From Paracoccus sp. JM45 (lineage in GTDB: Bacteria; Pseudomonadota; Alphaproteobacteria; Rhodobacterales; Rhodobacteraceae): DNA of 64,000 nucleotides. The notes beneath the pieces were generated by a model. That model was given only the letters and a program-made list of their open reading frames with translations, ran no database searches and was not told the origin of the DNA. The first letter of the stretch is position 1; each line of letters starts with the position of its first letter. Both the position numbers and the translations under genes were made by a program. The stretch covers positions 186,001 to 250,000 of the forward strand of contig NZ_QQVY01000001.1 of NCBI RefSeq assembly GCF_003590715.1, read 5' to 3'. Of the stretch, positions 1 through 9,963 are shown piece by piece.

Positions 1-825
1 TCCGATCAGGGCTTCGTATTCCGACAAAATTTCGGTCAGGGTCGAGGCGGCGATCAGGCGCGGGTCGCGACCCTGCGCCACAACGCCGATAGGGCCGCGT
101 ATACGGTCAAGTTCAGGCGTGGCCACCCCTTCAAGCATCAGTGATTGCAAACGGGCATTCTGCGCGCGACGGGACCCTAAAGCGCCGATATAGAAAGCGT
201 CGGATGCCACTGCGCGCTTCAACGCAGGCATTTCGCGGTCGTGGTCGTGGAACAGCGTGACAACAGCGCTGTGGGCGTCAGGCGTTGCCTCGGTTCCCAG
301 ACAAGGGAAACCAAGCGCATTGACCAGCTGGGTCAGGGCCATCGCCTCATCCCCCTCGCCGTGGATCTGGAACGCGGGCGGTGGCGGCAAGGTCATCTGG
401 AAGCCCTGCCCTTGGGTGCTTCGACGGGGCATGCCGCTTTCGAGGTCGATGTTCCAATGGCCGACACGGCGGCGGATGCGATCATCCCAGATGGCAGAGA
501 GCCAATCCGCGCAAGGCGCATGGATCAATGCGATCTGGACCTGCCCGCCGCACGGCAGAGGCAGATCAATCGGGCCACCGTCACCATAGGTCAGGCGCGT
601 GACAGGACCGACAAAATCCAGATGTGCGGCAATATCGGCGTCTATGCACCCTGCCCCCAATCGACCAACCCGCATTCCATCCGGCCAAAGCGCCATCATC
701 GCCCCGGGACGGCGGGGGAAACCGCCTTTGGCATCGATCAGAATTGCCAGCGAACCACCCGGACGGGCCAGAAGCGCCTTTACGGGACATTCGGCAGCAG
801 CTGAAACAGGCAGGGACATGGTCAT
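1..825 (-). CDS. xdhC: XdhC-family protein, C-terminus cut by window edge
   Basis: The minus-strand frame is open from an ATG at 825 (a second ATG lies at 819) to the window edge, about 275 codons without a stop. It encodes a protein beginning MTMSLPVSAAAECPVKALL. The N-terminal part has the small XdhC/CoxI-type domain (GGSLAILIDAKGGFPRRPGAMM), and the distal part has the Rossmann signature YIGALGSRRAQNARLQ followed by RIRGPIGV. XdhC proteins help insert or sulfurate the molybdenum cofactor of xanthine dehydrogenase. No xdhAB genes are visible here; they would lie beyond the left edge if linked. The stop codon is not seen, so completeness is unknown. Family assignment is firm; the specific partner enzyme is inferred. 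Confidence 0.85.
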   Translation of the reverse strand, partial: MTMSLPVSAAAECPVKALLARPGGSLAILIDAKGGFPRRPGAMMALWPDGMRVGRLGAGCIDADIAAHLDFVGPVTRLTYGDGGPIDLPLPCGGQVQIALIHAPCADWLSAIWDDRIRRRVGHWNIDLESGMPRRSTQGQGFQMTLPPPPAFQIHGEGDEAMALTQLVNALGFPCLGTEATPDAHSAVVTLFHDHDREMPALKRAVASDAFYIGALGSRRAQNARLQSLMLEGVATPELDRIRGPIGVVAQGRDPRLIAASTLTEILSEYEALIG

Positions 826-954
826 AAAAGCAATCCGCAAGGCAGGGGAACGGGTATGCAACGCATCCTGCCCGTATAAAGATGCAACAAAAGCGCCGCA
901 TAGCGCATTTTCAAGATCAGGCCTGACTCTAGCAGTCTATTGTTAACAAAATAT

Positions 955-999
955 GAAAAGCGAAATGGGCCGCAATCCTGACGGATGCGACCCATTTCG
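955..999 (-). terminator. Rho-independent terminator of rpmG
   Basis: A long near-perfect inverted repeat (arm 961-978 pairs with 983-999, core CGAAATGGG/CCCATTTCG) is followed on the minus strand by CTTTT. It lies 23 bp after the rpmG stop codon. Confidence 0.85.
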
Positions 1000-1021
1000 A
1001 CATAGTGCAGAAAGTAAGATC

Positions 1022-1189
1022 TTACTTGATCTTGCCTTCTTTGTATTCGACGTGCTGACGAACAACCGGGTCGTACTTACGCACGGACATTTTTTCGGTC
1101 ATCGTACGGGCGTTCTTCTTGGTCACGTAGAAGTGGCCAGTGCCGGCGGTCGAGTTCAGCCGGATCTTGATGGTGGTCGGCTTCGCCAT
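1022..1189 (-). CDS. rpmG: 50S ribosomal protein L33
   Basis: A 55-residue protein starting [18 protein letters not shown] and ending [10 protein letters not shown]. The pattern (A)[24 protein letters not shown], then MRKYDP-like [18 protein letters not shown], is that of the cysteine-free alphaproteobacterial L33. The protein binds 23S rRNA near the E site of the large subunit. ATG at 1189 is the only sensible start. The gene is monocistronic, with a strong hairpin terminator just downstream. The zinc-binding CXXC pairs of some L33 paralogues are absent, so this is the zinc-independent form. Confidence 0.97.
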   Translation of the reverse strand: MAKPTTIKIRLNSTAGTGHFYVTKKNARTMTEKMSVRKYDPVVRQHVEYKEGKIK

Positions 1190-1523
1190 GTGTATCGCTC
1201 CTGCTTCGGGGCAATCGCGCGCCGCAAACCCCGTGGAATTCTGTGTTGAAGCCGCCTTTTAGCCTGAGATGCGCCAGAGTCAACCAGCAAAGCGCCAAAA
1301 CATCGTAAAAGGCGCAAGATTGACGCGAATAGACAAAGCAATGCGTCGCCTCTGCCTGCAATGCAGAATACCGGATGATATGGCATGGGATAAGACTGTC
1401 ACCCATACGTCCGGCACGTGTCACCCTTCCTGTTGTCCTGATATCATAGGTTTAGACACCAAAGACCCTGCGAAAACCGACCTTCGTTCCGGCATGTCCG
1501 GCAAGCTGAAGATTGATGCCAGC
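1190..1523. other. Intergenic region, no gene seen
   Basis: About 330 bp between the rpmG start and the end of the diguanylate cyclase gene. It should hold the rpmG promoter. The short open frames here have no recognisable content or ribosome-binding site. Confidence 0.6.
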
Positions 1524-2474
1524 CTACCCCGCTTCCCGAGTCTGTTCGATTTCGACCGTGGCTTTCGGTAATTCGATGACATGGCCGGTAACTTGATTCC
1601 GCCCCGTGCGCTTGCCCTGATACAGCATTGCATCAGCGGTCGATATCCAAAGCTCCATCGAAAGATCGGGTGCGCTGCGGCCCGTGGCCACGCCGATACT
1701 GATTGTCACCACCGGACTGACGCCCGAGCCGCTGTGCGGAATACCCAGATCCTCGATCTGGCGGCGGATATCCTCGGCCACCTCCAATGCGCCGTCATGG
1801 TCGGTTCTGGGAAGGATGCAGGCAAATTCTTCGCCTCCATAGCGCAGGCAGGCGTCATCATTGCGCCGCATCGCCCCGCGCAGGGTAAGGGCCACCAGGC
1901 GCAGACAGTTATCGCCCTCCAAATGACCATAGATATCGTTGAACTGCTTGAAAAAATCGATGTCCATCATGATGAATGACAGCCATTCCCCGTCCCGCGA
2001 CAGTCGCAGCAGCTGTGACTGCAGCAACTCCTCTAACAGGCGGCGGTTGCCAAGACCGGTCAGCGCGTCAGTTGTGGCCAATGCCGAAAGCTGGTCACGC
2101 ATCCGTTTCAATTCGACATGATTGCCGACGCGGCTGCGCAGCTTGATCGGCTGGATCGGTTTGGTGACATAGTCGATGGCACCGGCCTGAAAGCCGCGAA
2201 CCTCGTCTTCGGGTTCGTCCAACCCTGTGGTGAAAATCACCGGCACATCGCGCAGGATCGGGTCCAGCTTCAGCTGACGGCACAGTTCATAGCCGTCCAT
2301 TTCCGGCATCACGATATCCAGCAGGATCAGGTCGGGGGATGCGGCATGGGCGATCTGCATCGCTTCGGTGCCAGAGCGTGAAAAGCAGATTTCATAATCA
2401 TCTTCCAACACCGCCGCCATCATCTCGATATTCGAGATTTCGTCATCGACAATCATGATCACAGGTTTCGTCAT
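1524..2474 (-). CDS. Response regulator with GGDEF domain (PleD-like diguanylate cyclase)
   Basis: A 316-residue protein. Residues 1-120 form a receiver domain: acidic pocket D10-D11, phosphoacceptor D53 in [11 protein letters not shown], and conserved K106 in VTKPI. Residues 130-310 form a GGDEF domain starting [12 protein letters not shown], with the active-site motif GGEEF at 213-217. An intact RxxD allosteric I-site (RNDD, 204-207) lies exactly five residues upstream, so c-di-GMP product inhibition is expected. The start ATG overlaps the stop of the hybrid kinase (ATGA), so the two proteins are translationally coupled. The likely role is phosphorylation-controlled c-di-GMP synthesis under that kinase. 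The domain content is seen; the kinase pairing is inferred from coupling. Confidence 0.93.
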   Translation of the reverse strand: MTKPVIMIVDDEISNIEMMAAVLEDDYEICFSRSGTEAMQIAHAASPDLILLDIVMPEMDGYELCRQLKLDPILRDVPVIFTTGLDEPEDEVRGFQAGAIDYVTKPIQPIKLRSRVGNHVELKRMRDQLSALATTDALTGLGNRRLLEELLQSQLLRLSRDGEWLSFIMMDIDFFKQFNDIYGHLEGDNCLRLVALTLRGAMRRNDDACLRYGGEEFACILPRTDHDGALEVAEDIRRQIEDLGIPHSGSGVSPVVTISIGVATGRSAPDLSMELWISTADAMLYQGKRTGRNQVTGHVIELPKATVEIEQTREAG

Positions 2475-5254
2475 ACAGATGCCCCGCGGTTGTCGGTGTC
2501 AAAAGCAGGAGAGATGGTATCCAGCACGGCAGCGGCCGCGCTGTAATCCAGCTGGGTCAGCGCCCCCAGCAACGGATGGGACGCCCGCGCCTCTGCCGTC
2601 AGCCCAAGCGCATCCGCCCAAGCATGAAAGCCGCTGCGGGCCGACAGGCTGCGCCGCCGGATCTGGTCGCGCAGGGCATCACCTGCGGCCTGTGCCACTG
2701 CGGGATCGGCCATCGGGATCGCCGCAACCGGAACCGGCACTACTGGCGACAGGCGTCGCGTGGCGGCAATTGCAGGTGCCATGACGTCTGATAGGTTTGC
2801 AATCAAGGCAGGCATTTCGCTCATGTCGCCTTTGGTCAAAGCCGCCTCGATCCGGCCTGCAATGTCGGGGACGACTGGCAGCTCTAATGAGCCTGCCACG
2901 CTTTTGAGGGTATGGGCACGCATGCCCGCTTCATCAAGACGACCCTCGGCGACCAGCTGCGTCAGGTCATCGCCGATGCCGTCATAGGTCTTGCCGAAAT
3001 CGATGATCAGACGACGCAGCAACGCCGCTTTGCCGTTCACACGTCGTAAGGCCGATGCAAGGTCGAAGGGGGGCAAATCTTCGGGCAGACCGTCAATGAC
3101 TGCGGCGGGTGTCTGCACCCAGCGTTTCAGCGTCTGGATCAGCACATCAGGATCGATCGGCTTCGAGATATGGTCGTTCATCCCTGCCCCAAGGCATCGC
3201 TGGCGTTCCTCGTCATAGGCATGGGCGGTCAGGGCGATAATGGGCAGACGGTCGGCAGGAATGGTCTGGCGGATTTTCAGCGTCGCCGCGACACCGTCCA
3301 TATTGGGCATTTGAACATCCATCAGAACGGCTGCGTAATCATTCGGTTTTTCCATCAGCTTGCGGCAGGCAATCACCCCGTCTTCGGCACAATCAACCAG
3401 CAGACCGGCATCACCCAATAGCTCTGTCGCGATTTCGCGGTTGATCGGATTATCCTCGACCAGCAGGATACGCTGGTCCTGCAGGCCGGTTGCATGGGGC
3501 GGCAAAGCAGGCAGCGGCGCAGGGTCGCTTGGCCGCGCAGTGCCGGGGAAAAGCTGGTTCAGCAGTTCCAGCAGGTAATGCGGATCAAGCGGCTTTCGCA
3601 GCACGCCACTGATCATCTGGCAGTCGTCGTCGCGCACCACATCGTCAATGCTGTAGGCTGTGACCATCAAGGAAATGGGCATCACCGTCAGGACCTTGCT
3701 GGACCGCATGGCACGCAGGGTCTGCAAACCGTCCATACCGGGCATTTTCCAGTCCAGCAGCACCAGATCATAGGGGTTTCCGGCCAATGCCCCCTGTTCC
3801 AGAACGGCCAGCGCCTCGGGGCCCGATGACACCAGATCCCCGCGCAGCTTCCAGCGGGTCAGCATTTCCTCGATGATATCGCGCGAGGCGGGGTTGTCAT
3901 CGGCCACCAGAATACGCAAAGCGCGCAAGGCAGGATGGGGCAACACCTCGGGCGTCGCGTTCTTCGAGATTTGCAACCGGACCGTAAAGGTAAAGGCGCT
4001 GCCGATATCGGGCATGCTTTCGACCCAGATCCTGCCGCCCATCTGTTCGACAATCTGCCGACAGATCGCCAGACCCAACCCTGTCCCACCAAAGCGCCGC
4101 GTGGTCGAACTGTCTGCCTGTGTGAACGAGGCGAAAAGCCTCTGTTGCTGGTCCGGTGTCATGCCGATCCCGCTGTCGCTGACCACGCATTCGATCACGA
4201 CCTGCCCGTCCTGTTGGTCCGACACGCGGGCCGATATGACAATGCGGCCTTCTTCAGTAAATTTGATCGCATTGCTAAGTAGGTTCAGGATCACCTGGTT
4301 CAGACGCAACTCATCCCCCACCAGCAAGGGCGGGATCGCTTTGTCGATCCGCATCCGGATCGTCAGATTACGTGCATGCGCGCTTTCGGCAACCAGCTGC
4401 ACCTGCCCCGAAATGGCTGCACGCAGATCGAAATCGCGGGCTTCCAGCTCCAGCTTGCCAGCCTCGTTTTTTGAGAAATCAAGAATATCGTTGATCTGGC
4501 GCAGCAACGACACGCCAGCGGTGTTCAACTTGGTCACATGGTCGCGCTGACGCGGTTGCAGATCACTGCGCTGCAGCAAATGCCCGAAACCAAGGATCGC
4601 ATTGATCGGCGTGCGGATTTCATGGCTGACATTGGCAAGGAACATGCTTTTGGCACGGTTCGAATCCTCGACCGCGCGGTTGCGTTCCTCCAGCGCGGTG
4701 CTGCGGGCGACCAGTTCACGTCGCATCTGCTCGATCCGGCCAAAGGCGTTGCGGACCTTGTCGGTCACCCAGATCAACACCGACATCTGGAACACAATGA
4801 TCGCCGTATGCAGCAGAACGCGGGTCAGGTTCCCTTCGCCAGGAAAGACCGCATAGGGCAGGAAAACCAGCAGGAACAGATGGTGCGCTGCAATGCCGAT
4901 GGCCGAAAGAACAAGCGCATGGCGATCGAACCACGCGATGTTCAGCGCCATCATGGCAAAGAAATACATATGCATATCCATCTGCCAGGGATGGCCGGAA
5001 AACAACACCACCAGAAAGGCAGGTTCGCCGATCAGCGCGATGCCTGCCAGATTGCGCGACATGCGGACATTCCCCCGCCGCCGCCACGTCAGATGATAGG
5101 CCCCTGCCAACAACGACCCTGCCAGCACAGCCACCACCACGGGCATACCATGGTTCCACGCGGCAGCCGCCGCCAGAACCGGAACATGCGCCCAAAGCAG
5201 CCATACCAGCATAGCGCCAAAGCGTTCGCGCAAACCGTCAATTTCGGATGTCAT
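2471..5254 (-). CDS. Hybrid sensor histidine kinase (TM sensor-HisKA-HATPase-REC-REC-Hpt)
   Basis: A 927-residue membrane kinase counted from ATG 5254. This start shares a base with the stop of the upstream gene (TGATG); a longer in-frame start at 5317 would overlap that gene. Residues about 13-165 hold six or so hydrophobic segments of a membrane-embedded sensor region. A short coiled coil (170-205) follows, then HisKA with phosphoacceptor H211 (SHEIRTP), HATPase_c with N-box NLLSNAIKF (323-332) and G-boxes DSGIGM and [10 protein letters not shown], receiver 1 (D501 in DWKMPGMDG), receiver 2 (D646 in DVQMPNMDG), and an Hpt domain with H781 in [12 protein letters not shown] complete BarA/ArcB-like phosphorelay is therefore encoded in one chain. 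The natural output is the coupled GGDEF regulator downstream. The ligand is unknown. Confidence 0.93.
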   Translation of the reverse strand: MTSEIDGLRERFGAMLVWLLWAHVPVLAAAAAWNHGMPVVVAVLAGSLLAGAYHLTWRRRGNVRMSRNLAGIALIGEPAFLVVLFSGHPWQMDMHMYFFAMMALNIAWFDRHALVLSAIGIAAHHLFLLVFLPYAVFPGEGNLTRVLLHTAIIVFQMSVLIWVTDKVRNAFGRIEQMRRELVARSTALEERNRAVEDSNRAKSMFLANVSHEIRTPINAILGFGHLLQRSDLQPRQRDHVTKLNTAGVSLLRQINDILDFSKNEAGKLELEARDFDLRAAISGQVQLVAESAHARNLTIRMRIDKAIPPLLVGDELRLNQVILNLLSNAIKFTEEGRIVISARVSDQQDGQVVIECVVSDSGIGMTPDQQQRLFASFTQADSSTTRRFGGTGLGLAICRQIVEQMGGRIWVESMPDIGSAFTFTVRLQISKNATPEVLPHPALRALRILVADDNPASRDIIEEMLTRWKLRGDLVSSGPEALAVLEQGALAGNPYDLVLLDWKMPGMDGLQTLRAMRSSKVLTVMPISLMVTAYSIDDVVRDDDCQMISGVLRKPLDPHYLLELLNQLFPGTARPSDPAPLPALPPHATGLQDQRILLVEDNPINREIATELLGDAGLLVDCAEDGVIACRKLMEKPNDYAAVLMDVQMPNMDGVAATLKIRQTIPADRLPIIALTAHAYDEERQRCLGAGMNDHISKPIDPDVLIQTLKRWVQTPAAVIDGLPEDLPPFDLASALRRVNGKAALLRRLIIDFGKTYDGIGDDLTQLVAEGRLDEAGMRAHTLKSVAGSLELPVVPDIAGRIEAALTKGDMSEMPALIANLSDVMAPAIAATRRLSPVVPVPVAAIPMADPAVAQAAGDALRDQIRRRSLSARSGFHAWADALGLTAEARASHPLLGALTQLDYSAAAAVLDTISPAFDTDNRGASV

Positions 5255-5622
5255 CAGCTTGCCCCGCCATTTTCGGACATGCATCCCAGCACCCGTGGCG
5301 AAGGCATGACAACCCATGCCCCATGCGCCAGAATTGCGTGTTCGAAATCCGGATTATCAGACGCGGCAATCGCAATTCCCGGCAGTCCGCCGAAACCGAC
5401 GACGCCCCCGCCAGCCTGATAGACCGCCGTGATCAATTGGGTGGCGCTGTCTTTCGGGCTTAGCACCAGAAATTGCCCGTGCACCGGCGTCGCCATCAAT
5501 GTCGCAACAGCCAGCCCCATCAATCCTGCCAAAAGCAGAACCACAGCTGGCGCGACATCGGTCCACCCCGCTTTCGCGTCCCCCACGGCAGCCGCGCGCC
5601 ACCCGTTCCGATCATCCGACAT
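5254..5622 (-). CDS. Small single-pass membrane protein heading the kinase operon
   Basis: A 122-residue protein starting MSDDRNGW. It has one clear transmembrane segment (about residues 24-46, [20 protein letters not shown]) followed by a roughly 75-residue domain. That domain contains [12 protein letters not shown], a glycine-rich [18 protein letters not shown] stretch and a terminal VVMPSP. I do not recognise the family. Its stop codon overlaps the kinase start (TGATG), so it is the first gene of a three-gene coupled operon. It could be an accessory sensor or modulator of the kinase, but nothing in the sequence proves that. Confidence 0.75.
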   Translation of the reverse strand: MSDDRNGWRAAAVGDAKAGWTDVAPAVVLLLAGLMGLAVATLMATPVHGQFLVLSPKDSATQLITAVYQAGGGVVGFGGLPGIAIAASDNPDFEHAILAHGAWVVMPSPRVLGCMSENGGAS

Positions 5623-5759
5623 ATAGCACCTTTGGCATTACAATATGTGCAACCTAAACGCGCATCCTGTTGAATGCCTTAACGCGCATACATCACTGGC
5701 CCGCATTAAACAGACGTTTCGAATTAAATGCTGTCTATTTGTGGACATGCCGGACGGAA

Positions 5760-5780
5760 CGGGAATGCGAAAGATTCCCG
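5760..5780. terminator. Hairpin in the chromosomal gap next to attL
   Basis: CGGGAAT (5760-5766) pairs with ATTCCCG (5774-5780). In addition, GGGAATGCG (5761-5769) pairs with CGCATTCCC (5798-5806). Before integration this DNA would have followed the tRNA-Glu gene directly, so it may have been that gene's terminator. There is no clear T run. The rest of 5623-5817 presumably holds the promoter of the kinase operon. Confidence 0.35.
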
Positions 5781-5817
5781 GATGAATAGCTTTGTTCCGC
5801 ATTCCCTGAATTCAAAC

Positions 5818-5831
5818 GGCAGCCCGTAGGG
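5818..5831. repeat. attL: 14-bp copy of the tRNA-Glu 3' end
   Basis: GGCAGCCCGTAGGG here is identical to 42335-42348, which is the 3' end of tRNA-Glu (part of the CCA, the discriminator base, the acceptor strand and three T-arm bases). AT-rich DNA begins immediately to its right. The integrase gene abuts the other copy. This is the pattern of site-specific integration into a tRNA 3' end. A chance 14-bp match at exactly this boundary is very unlikely. Confidence 0.82.
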
Positions 5832-6356
5832 TTCTAAATATATTCATTTAATTCAAAGCATTGCGATGTAAACCGCGCTATATCATGTACTTTTAAGATC
5901 AATAGCTTAGCTCTTTGCCTGTAAACCCCAAATTCCCGTAAAAACTTGAGTTTCCTGGCCAATGAGCACCTGTACTTAAAGCTCCCCTTAAACGTTCGAG
6001 GACAACTATAACCCCGCTCGAACTGAAATACTTCATGTGCACGTTTTAACGGCAGCACCACCAATAGCCATAAGCATCCTTACGCTCTATTTGGATGTGG
6101 CTTAGGAACATCTTCTGTACAATCACGGTCGACAGCTAGGTTTCAATCGATAGCAAATGAAAGACGAGTGGTGCATTCAACTCCATATGAAGTATGACTA
6201 CGGGATATTATTTTGGGATGTTGTGGTATAATAAGAGTGAATTTAAGTTAACTAGCTCCCAAGCAACTGTAGCGTCTCATCCCATGACAGGGTAGAGAAT
6301 GCGACAGCTCACAGCGTTCGCCAATACCTATCTCATTATCTTGAGGATATTACATT
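5832..6356. other. AT-rich gap inside attL, no convincing gene
   Basis: About 525 bp of AT-rich DNA. A 76-codon minus-strand frame (5834-6064) has no recognisable content. A GAGGA ribosome-binding site at 6343-6347 belongs to the following gene. The promoter of that gene must lie here; I could not pick one with confidence. Confidence 0.5.
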
Positions 6357-7631
6357 TTGGAAACTGAATACTCCAATATCCTAGACGATTTCGATCCAAT
6401 AAAAATGACCGCAGCGGTCGGGGAATTCCTATACCAAGGAAAAATTGATACTTCATTTGCTATGCTTAATGAGGTCGTAGCGCTTGGCCTTCTACCCGAG
6501 AAAAATCGACGCGTGACAAATGGCCGAATGCGTATCAAATCGGTTGCTAAACATATAGCATGTGTTGAAAAAATTTCCCAAAACGAACCGAGCCTAGAGA
6601 AAATTACTGCAAAAGTTTTTATTCCCGGTGAGCCACGGCTAATGCCGCGTCATCTATCGGCAGACATGCCGGCAGGGCAGTACGAAAGCAGCGCCTTAAG
6701 CTCGTTGGCCCGAAATCAGGTAAATCTATCTGAACATTGTGCTGTCGAAGATCTACCGCTTTTGAAGAAGTTTGGTTTCGAAAGACAACTAAACGAACTA
6801 CAAACTGATCGATTGTTCGTCGGAAAGAACTGCCGTTTTTCATATCTCGCTGACGACGCTATGACAGCTTTGATTGACGAAGAATATGTTATACCTGCCC
6901 TGTCGGGCCGTGTTGCAAAATCTACATCAATCGGCATTTACAAAAAAACCGACCACATTCTAGGCGAAGCTCTCGTCTTGCCGTTCCCTCACAAAGTCGG
7001 CAATTTCTATCATGCTCTGTCTGAGATGGTTTACGGTCTCAGATACGCGCGCAATTTGAGCAGTGACATTCCTATAATCCATGGCGAAGACAAATTTAAG
7101 CTGTTACCTGTTATTTGTAAACTTATTGGTATTGATGAACAGCGTCTCATACAGGTGAGCGAATGTGCTAGCTTAAAGGTCAGTACAGCTTATATGCCGT
7201 CGACCCCTTCCTTCTATTGGAATACGCCGTTTGTACAATTTTTCAGAAAAGCAGCTCTTCGCAATCTTAAACCTGATATTGGACAATCACGTATCTATAT
7301 CTCTCGCTCAAGGTCTGCGCGCTCGACGCCAGGTGAGGCAGATTTCGAACTATATCTGCAAAAAATCGGCTATAAAATCATTCATGCACAAGACTTGACC
7401 TTTGAAGGCCAGATAAAACTCTTCATGGGTGCAACCAAGATTATTGCACCTCATGGGGCCGGGCTAACAAACATGGTATTCTGCCGAGACGAAGTCAGGA
7501 TTGTTGAGGTATTTTCTTCAAATATGCTTCAACCGGACTTCTACCAACGCTCGAAGTTTGTAAACAAAGATTATCAATGCGTGATCATCGACGATTATAA
7601 TCAGCGAAATAAGTTAGCCGATTACATCTAA
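6357..7631 (+). CDS. Glycosyltransferase family 61 protein (surface polysaccharide cargo)
   Basis: A 424-residue protein from a TTG start with GAGGA nine bases upstream. The C-terminal third shows the GT61 (DUF563) pattern: ISRSRSARSTPGEADFE, then LQKIGYKIIHAQDLTFEGQIKLFMGA, and the hallmark APHGAGLTNMVFC around residues 363-375, followed by VRIVEVFS. Bacterial members transfer sugars in capsule or O-antigen synthesis. The gene is clearly lower in GC than the chromosome and lies between attL and the phage lysis genes, a usual position for lysogenic-conversion genes. The likely role is modification of host surface glycan. Donor and acceptor sugars cannot be inferred. No partner glycan genes are adjacent. 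Confidence 0.85.
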   Translation: METEYSNILDDFDPIKMTAAVGEFLYQGKIDTSFAMLNEVVALGLLPEKNRRVTNGRMRIKSVAKHIACVEKISQNEPSLEKITAKVFIPGEPRLMPRHLSADMPAGQYESSALSSLARNQVNLSEHCAVEDLPLLKKFGFERQLNELQTDRLFVGKNCRFSYLADDAMTALIDEEYVIPALSGRVAKSTSIGIYKKTDHILGEALVLPFPHKVGNFYHALSEMVYGLRYARNLSSDIPIIHGEDKFKLLPVICKLIGIDEQRLIQVSECASLKVSTAYMPSTPSFYWNTPFVQFFRKAALRNLKPDIGQSRIYISRSRSARSTPGEADFELYLQKIGYKIIHAQDLTFEGQIKLFMGATKIIAPHGAGLTNMVFCRDEVRIVEVFSSNMLQPDFYQRSKFVNKDYQCVIIDDYNQRNKLADYI

Positions 7632-7878
7632 TTATCAAAAACACTGCCATATTCGCAATGCTGTGACTAAACTACTCGCCTCCAGACCCTAGCACTTAGG
7701 ATTTGCAAGAATGTATGTGACACTTAATTCTAACTAAGCTTTCTGTGAATTAGTTCAGTAATGGCTTATTGAGCTTATGAGCCATACAAGTTCCATTATT
7801 GGCATTATTTTGATAAAATCTGGAGAAATATTTCAAATAAAACTATCATTATGACGTTTACAAAACCACTTGATAGGA

Positions 7879-8925
7879 CTCTGTTGCGCAAATCGGGTGA
7901 CGGCCGAGCTTCCCCTATTCCCGGACAGACTTATCCTACGGCCTCTGTAACAGGTATGCCGAGGGCGGTGTAGCCGTTCAGCACAGCCATCCGGATTTGG
8001 ATCTCGGCAACTTGGCGGTCGAAGTCTCGCGCCATGAGGCGCTGACCCAGAAGTTTCACGCAATGCATTTTGCTCTCGACGCGGCTTCGGCGGTGATAGC
8101 CACTCCAATTTCGCCAAAGCGCCCGGCCGAGATATTTCGATGCCCGGAGGGCTTCGTTTCGTGCGACCGCTCCAAGGGTGTTCGGCTTCCATGGTTTTGC
8201 GTTCTTGCGAGGCGGGATGACGGCGGCGGCGCCACGATCCGCAATGGCATCATGGCACTTGCGCGTGTCATAGGCGCCGTCTGCGGTGACGCTGCCGATC
8301 TCTTGTTCGGGTGGGATCTGATCGAGCAGTTCCGGCAACATTGGGGCGTCGCCGATGCCACTGCTGGTGAACTCGACGGCACGGATCTCCAACGTTTGCT
8401 CATCGATCCCGAGGTGGATCTTTCGCCAGACCCGCCGTTTGGGACCGCCGTGCTTGCGGGCATTCCACTCCCCTTCGCCCTCGACCTTGATGCCGGTGCT
8501 GTCGATCAGCAGATGCAGCGGGCCCTTGGAGCCGCGATAGGGGATGTTCACGGCCAAGGTCTTCTATCGACGAGACAGCGTGCTGAAGTCGGGCACCGCC
8601 CAGTTCAAGCCGACCAACTTCAGCAGGCTCTCGACGAAACCAGTTGTTTGCCGGAGCGCCATACCGAACAAGACCTTCATTGAAAGGCACGTCTGGATAG
8701 CGGCGTCGCTATAGGTCTGATGGCGGCCACGCCGTCCTGTCGGCGCGGCATCCCAGGTCATGTCGGGGTCAAACCAGATCGTCAGCGAGCCCCGGCGCTT
8801 GAGCGCTTCATTGTAGGCTGGCCAGTTCCTGGTCTTGTAGGTCGGGGGTGTAGGTCTGCTCATGCCGTCCAGCGACCATGCTCAATTCACGAGATGAATC
8901 CCCCGAACGGATTTGCGCAACAGAG
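7879..8925 (-). mobile_element. IS5-family insertion sequence (about 1.05 kb)
   Basis: The 16-bp terminal inverted repeats CTCTGTTGCGCAAATC (7879-7894) and its complement (8910-8925) are identical. They enclose one minus-strand transposase region. Left flank TAGGA and right flank CCGCG do not match, so no target duplication is visible; an insertion with adjacent deletion or later rearrangement is likely. The element is GC-rich within AT-rich surroundings. Confidence 0.88.
7931..8863 (-). pseudogene. IS5-family transposase split by an in-frame amber codon
   Basis: Two open stretches lie in the same reading frame. 8567-8863 gives MSRPTPPTYKTRNWPAYNE... ending DFSTLSRR, and 7931-8563 continues KTLAVNIPYRG...LLIDSTGIKVEGEGEW. 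They are separated only by TAG at 8564-8566. The family normally reads RRQKTL here, so a CAG-to-TAG nonsense change is the simplest account. The catalytic DDE residues lie mainly in the second half (DSTGIK, DGAYDTRKCHDA, RSRVESKM). The full protein would be about 310 residues. Unless the amber codon is read through, this copy is inactive. Confidence 0.85.
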
Positions 8926-9346
8926 CCGCGTCAGTCCAAAATCGCGATCAACCTGACATCAATAATTTCCTTGATGCTACCTATGGATACTACACGTTGG
9001 ACAAAGAACATGGCTTTGTCTTAGCTCACTATAACTGGCACCAGTTTGCAGATGATAACGTGAGCAAGGGTTTGCGCGAGCCAAAATTAAATATTCCAGA
9101 AATAAACCAGATTATAAACAAACGCATTGATCGATTGTTTGACATTTGCCACCGTGCAGAAAAAATGTTTTTGTAATTGACGAAATTGGGGTCCACGACT
9201 TCATGAAAATTGATCATGAAGTATACGATCTTACAGAGATCAACTTAATTCGAGATGCAGTCAATAAAAACTTCGGAGATCGCGCTATGGTTGTTTACTT
9301 CAAGGAGGCTAATACAGTTGAAAAGCTATTTTCTCTTATCTCGTAA
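8926..9346 (+). pseudogene. Truncated, frameshifted gene interrupted by the IS (resembles papain-like DUF1796)
   Basis: Right of the IS the frame reads NNFLDATYGYYTLDKEHGFV...LAHYNW...INKRIDRLFDICHRAEKMF. After one missing base in the A6/T5 tract at 9161-9174 it continues FVIDEIGVHDFMKIDHEVYDL to a stop at 9346. The composition is AT-rich, like the GT61 gene. The pattern (AHYNW, KRIDRL, then a FxVxDE strand) is reminiscent of DUF1796 papain-like proteins found in glycan loci, but this is a weak call. Left of the IS, an ATG at 7851 (MTFTKPLD) with an upstream GGAGA may be the original start. Much of the gene is then deleted. It is a decayed cargo gene. Confidence 0.5.
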
Positions 9347-9663
9347 AATATAATATTAAATTATTTCGGTAAATATTTTAAATACTTCATATGACTTAAG
9401 CCAAACGCAAAACCATGCGTTTTAGGCTTCGTGATACAACCCATTAAGCTTAACTTCATTTTGGAAAATTTGAAGATTATTTCCGATCGATAAATTGCGG
9501 TATTGGTTATTTTAGTGTGATACGATAATTTTGTCTTTGGGACTCGCAGCTTTAATGCCTATAGTAATTTTTGTAGCCACAACTGCATGCTCTTACTTCC
9601 CCCAAACCCGTACTCCACCTTAAACACATTAAGTCCATTCTCTATAGTGGGAATTAAAGCGCC
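9347..9663. other. AT-rich gap, no gene seen
   Basis: About 315 bp of AT-rich sequence between the broken cargo gene and the end of the phage late operon. No open frame of note. It may hold the transcript end of the late operon, but I see no classical hairpin with a T tract. Confidence 0.5.
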
Positions 9664-9960
9664 CTACTTTAACACATTGATAGTATAAGGCCGTGAGGTA
9701 CCTTTTCGCTGATGTGCGACGATCAGCGCGCAGATCGGTGCGATCGCCAGCATGAAGCGATGCACATCATCCGCATTGATACCAAAGGCTGGTCCCGTGA
9801 TTACTGCAATTGCCCCTGCAATAGGTTCACTGGTGCCGTCAGATATAGATCCTGCGATGACATCTACAAGCGTCAGCGATGCCGGAACTATGCCGAACCA
9901 GAAACTGCGCGTTTTGGTGATCAGGATAGGGGTAATGGTTTTCACATTCTGAATATCCAT
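9664..9960 (-). CDS. Small phage membrane protein, possible holin
   Basis: A 98-residue protein, MDIQNVKTITPILITK, with two or three hydrophobic stretches (about residues 21-40, 46-58 and 68-82) and a basic tail (HQRKGTSRPY). It is the last gene of the leftward late operon, three bases after the endolysin stop. Position and topology fit a holin or holin-like lysis protein. I recognise no specific family, so holin function is inferred from context only. Confidence 0.6.
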   Translation of the reverse strand: MDIQNVKTITPILITKTRSFWFGIVPASLTLVDVIAGSISDGTSEPIAGAIAVITGPAFGINADDVHRFMLAIAPICALIVAHQRKGTSRPYTINVLK

Positions 9961-9963
9961 GGG

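Noticed and set aside
5834..6064. 76-codon minus-strand frame beside attL
   Set aside because: No recognisable content and no clear ribosome-binding site.
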